This document shows, in pieces, positions 6,968-8,435 of a stretch of DNA of 8,435 nucleotides (position 1 is the first letter of the stretch; each line of letters starts with the position of its first letter). The DNA lies in assembly GCA_016297585.1 (NCBI GenBank), contig JAEDGJ010000109.1:1-8435 (forward strand), in the 5' to 3' direction. The DNA is from Clostridiaceae bacterium. GTDB lineage: Bacteria; Bacillota; Clostridia; Oscillospirales; QAMX01. The translations under genes and the position numbers were made by a program. Below the pieces are notes generated by a model. The model searched no databases and was not told the DNA's origin. It saw only the letters and a program-made list of their open reading frames with translations.

Positions 6968-7014
6968 TGCCCTTTTCCCCGGTAAAATGAGCGTTTTTCG
7001 CCGGGAACGCATAG

Positions 7015-7057
7015 AAAAGAAGCCTTCCTTTTGCATCCGAGAGGAAGGCTTCTTTTT
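7015..7057 (+). terminator. Terminator of the propeller gene
   Basis: Positions 7015-7029 pair with 7042-7056 in a perfect 15-bp stem (core GAAGCCTTCCT / AGGAAGGCTTC) around a 12-base loop, and five Ts run through 7053-7057. It lies about 50 bases past the stop codon at 6967. The A-run at 7015-7018 gives a short T-run on the other strand, so it may also stop leftward transcription. A weaker GC hairpin around 6975-7007 precedes it. Confidence 0.85.
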
Positions 7058-7128
7058 ATGCCCTCACATTTCCATCCAAAACACAACCGTTTCCGCCAAA
7101 TCCTTCCCCCCTGCCGCTTACAACAAAA

Positions 7129-7165
7129 CCGGCGCTCCCAGCCCCAAAAAGGCAGGAAGCGCCGG
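7129..7165 (-). terminator. Terminator of the nitroreductase operon
   Basis: On the minus strand CCGGCGCT (7165-7158) pairs with AGCGCCGG (7136-7129). The stem continues inward through a T-G pair, two C-G pairs, a T/T mismatch and GCC/GGC, around a 7-base loop. The transcript then continues TTTTGTTG. It begins 14 bases after the nitroreductase stop codon. With the hairpin at 7015-7057 it separates two converging transcription units. Confidence 0.85.
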
Positions 7166-7179
7166 AAATCCGTTCGGTT

Positions 7180-7746
7180 TTACAGCAGGATATCCTCCAT
7201 GCTGCGCTTGGGGACATTCAGGATGTCCCGTTCGTCGAGATAATACTTCACGTCGCCGTTCTGCATCGGTACGGACTTTGCCTGCTGCGCGGGATACCCC
7301 AGCGCCACGACAGCCAGCACCTTCTGCGTTTCGGACAGCCCGTAGAGTGCCGCCACCGCGTCACGATCCACCGACGCGATCCAGCAGCATCCGAGGCCTT
7401 CCTCATCGGCGCACAGCAGCATGCTCATGATCGCCGCGCCCGCGTCAAACTCCGCGGCGGAAGGACGCCGGTCGGTGTTCTGCACGACAACGATGTACGC
7501 CGTCGGACGCTCGCCGGGCTGCGGCGTGCCGTTCGGACGGAGATACCCCGCCCACGCAAGATGCGGGAACAGCGCCGCGCAGTCCGCTTCGCCGCTGACG
7601 ATCTTATACTGCAGCGGCTGGAGATTCGCGGCGGACGGCGCAACGCGCGCCGCTTCGACACAGCGCAGCAGCAGCTCGCGCGGTACGGGCGTCTGCGTAA
7701 ACTTGCGCACCGTCCGGCGGTTCTGCATTCTTTCGAATACGGTCAT
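7180..7746 (-). CDS. Small nitroreductase-family FMN oxidoreductase
   Basis: This 188-residue protein has the features of the nitroreductase superfamily, FMN-dependent homodimers that use NAD(P)H to reduce nitro compounds, quinones or flavins. The N-terminal RRTVRKF (10-16) supplies the basic residues that usually bind the FMN phosphate, and APSAANLQPLQY (36-47) is the typical second FMN segment. A helix at 101-119 (DAGAAIMSMLLCADEEGLG) followed by CCWI (120-123) matches the dimer/flavin helix, and ALGYPAQQAKSVP (148-160) is the usual C-terminal flavin loop. The length suits the short subgroup. The natural substrate is unknown. The GGAGGAG ribosome site at 7756-7762 lies within the last codons of the preceding gene, whose stop codon is only three bases before this ATG, so the two are co-transcribed and probably translationally coupled. 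It is the last gene before the terminator. Confidence 0.92.
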   Translation of the reverse strand: MTVFERMQNRRTVRKFTQTPVPRELLLRCVEAARVAPSAANLQPLQYKIVSGEADCAALFPHLAWAGYLRPNGTPQPGERPTAYIVVVQNTDRRPSAAEFDAGAAIMSMLLCADEEGLGCCWIASVDRDAVAALYGLSETQKVLAVVALGYPAQQAKSVPMQNGDVKYYLDERDILNVPKRSMEDILL

Positions 7747-7749
7747 CGC

Positions 7750-8435
7750 TTACTTCTCCTCCGCTTCCTGCACGCTGGCCGGCGCGGCGGGCGCTTCCGC
7801 AAGACCCGTGCTGGCCGGCGCGGCGGCGATGGCGGCCGGTTCCGCCGGCGCTTCGGCGACGTTCTTCGCTTCCGCATTCTCCTCCGTTTTACGGGACGAA
7901 CGGCTGCGCGAACGGCGCTTGGGCTTTTCCTCGCCGGACTTCTCGGCGGGCTTTTCCGCCGCAGGCTTCTCTGTCCCGGCGCTCTTTTCCTCCGCGGACA
8001 CGGCCTTTTCAGCCGGTTTCTGCGTGGTCTTCTTCGCCGCGCTTCCGGCTTTCGCACCCGTCTTCTTCGCGGCCGGTTCGGCAGACGCCGCAGACTCTTC
8101 GGACGGCTTTTCCTCCGCCGGCTTGCCGGAGGAGCGCTTTCTCGGCTTCTTCGCCGCCGGTTTTTCCTCGGCCGGGGCGGAAACCGCAGCGGGTTTTTCC
8201 TCGGCGGGAGCCGCGGCAGCGGGCTTTTCCTCTGCGGCGGGCTCAGGCTGCTTTTCCGTCACTTTCGAGGGCACGGGCTTTCTGCCGACGCGGGAATTGC
8301 GCCGTGCGGGCGCTTTTTGGGGCGCCTCGGCCGGTTCCTCCGTCTTTTCCGTCCCGGAATCCGGTACCGCGGCCGCTTCCGCCGCGATCGCAGGGGCTTT
8401 TTCTCCGACCGGCGCTGCCGCACGACGGCGCGCAG
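7750..8435 (-). CDS. Ala/Lys/Glu/Pro-rich low-complexity protein, C-terminal part (partial)
   Basis: A reading frame without stops enters from the right edge and ends with TAA at 7750-7752, giving 227 visible residues. A GTG at 8274 is in frame, but the same low-complexity composition continues upstream to the edge, so it is probably not the start. The sequence is dominated by A, E, K and P, with AEEKPA-like units repeated about six times, and has basic clusters KKPRKRSSGK, KPKRRSRSRSSRK and ARRNSRVGRKP between acidic/alanine stretches. There is no fold, signal or membrane segment; it should be disordered. Such tails occur on RNA- or DNA-binding proteins (RNA helicases, ribonucleases, topoisomerases, histone-like proteins), so a nucleic-acid-binding tail is plausible, but the folded domain is outside the window. 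It precedes the nitroreductase by three bases. Confidence 0.75.
   Translation of the reverse strand, partial: ARRRAAAPVGEKAPAIAAEAAAVPDSGTEKTEEPAEAPQKAPARRNSRVGRKPVPSKVTEKQPEPAAEEKPAAAAPAEEKPAAVSAPAEEKPAAKKPRKRSSGKPAEEKPSEESAASAEPAAKKTGAKAGSAAKKTTQKPAEKAVSAEEKSAGTEKPAAEKPAEKSGEEKPKRRSRSRSSRKTEENAEAKNVAEAPAEPAAIAAAPASTGLAEAPAAPASVQEAEEK
8159..8233 (-). repeat. Short tandem coding repeat (AEEKPA units)
   Basis: Three copies of a GAGGAAAA[AG]CC-like motif, each encoding EEKP, occur with their T/C runs starting near 8161, 8194 and 8224, so at 33- and 30-base spacing (whole codons). Further copies lie near 7922 and 8105. In-frame spacing and degenerate third positions show this is a protein-level repeat; slipped-strand copy-number change between strains is possible. 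Confidence 0.6.

Noticed and set aside
7920..8275. Repeats as a CRISPR array or mobile element
   Set aside because: The units are short, degenerate and in frame, encoding EEKP; they are protein repeats.

Overview
The window is GC-rich bacterial DNA with tightly packed genes, strong AGGAG-type ribosome binding sites, sigma-A-like promoters (TTGACA/TATAAT type, 17-bp spacers) and hairpin-plus-T-tract terminators. The clostridial look of MurC (an AEADEYWDSF segment), a TtcA-type PP-loop protein and an AEC permease suggest a GC-rich member of the Clostridia, for example a gut Oscillospirales or Christensenellales lineage. That placement is inference. No RNA gene, CRISPR array, insertion sequence or prophage gene was seen.

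Layout: (1) Positions 1-51 hold the start of a leftward gene that leaves the window, with its own promoter at 106-134; it looks like a sugar phosphate isomerase/epimerase. (2) Positions 331-4320 are a four-gene leftward operon, in transcription order: TtcA-like PP-loop ATPase, intracellular sialidase-like Asp-box propeller, MurC, and an AEC-family permease. It starts at a promoter at 4404-4432 and ends near a long hairpin at 222-273. (3) Positions 4321-4720 are a divergent intergenic region with the leftward promoter, a rightward promoter at 4652-4680, and short direct repeats just upstream of the rightward promoter. (4) Positions 4721-6967 encode a 748-residue protein of unrecognised family that reads as two consecutive beta-propellers, ending at a terminator at 7015-7057. 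(5) Positions 7129-8435 are a leftward operon: the C-terminal part of an Ala/Lys/Glu/Pro-rich protein entering from the right edge, then a small nitroreductase, then a terminator at 7129-7165.

The four-gene operon mixes tRNA thiolation, a putative glycan-related protein, peptidoglycan precursor synthesis and a permease. The first two genes overlap and the other gaps are about 30 bases, so they are probably co-transcribed, but no single pathway links them clearly. The most distinctive unexplained element is the tandem-propeller protein, with its own strong promoter and repeat-bearing upstream region. Nothing in the window proves a new defence or mobile system.
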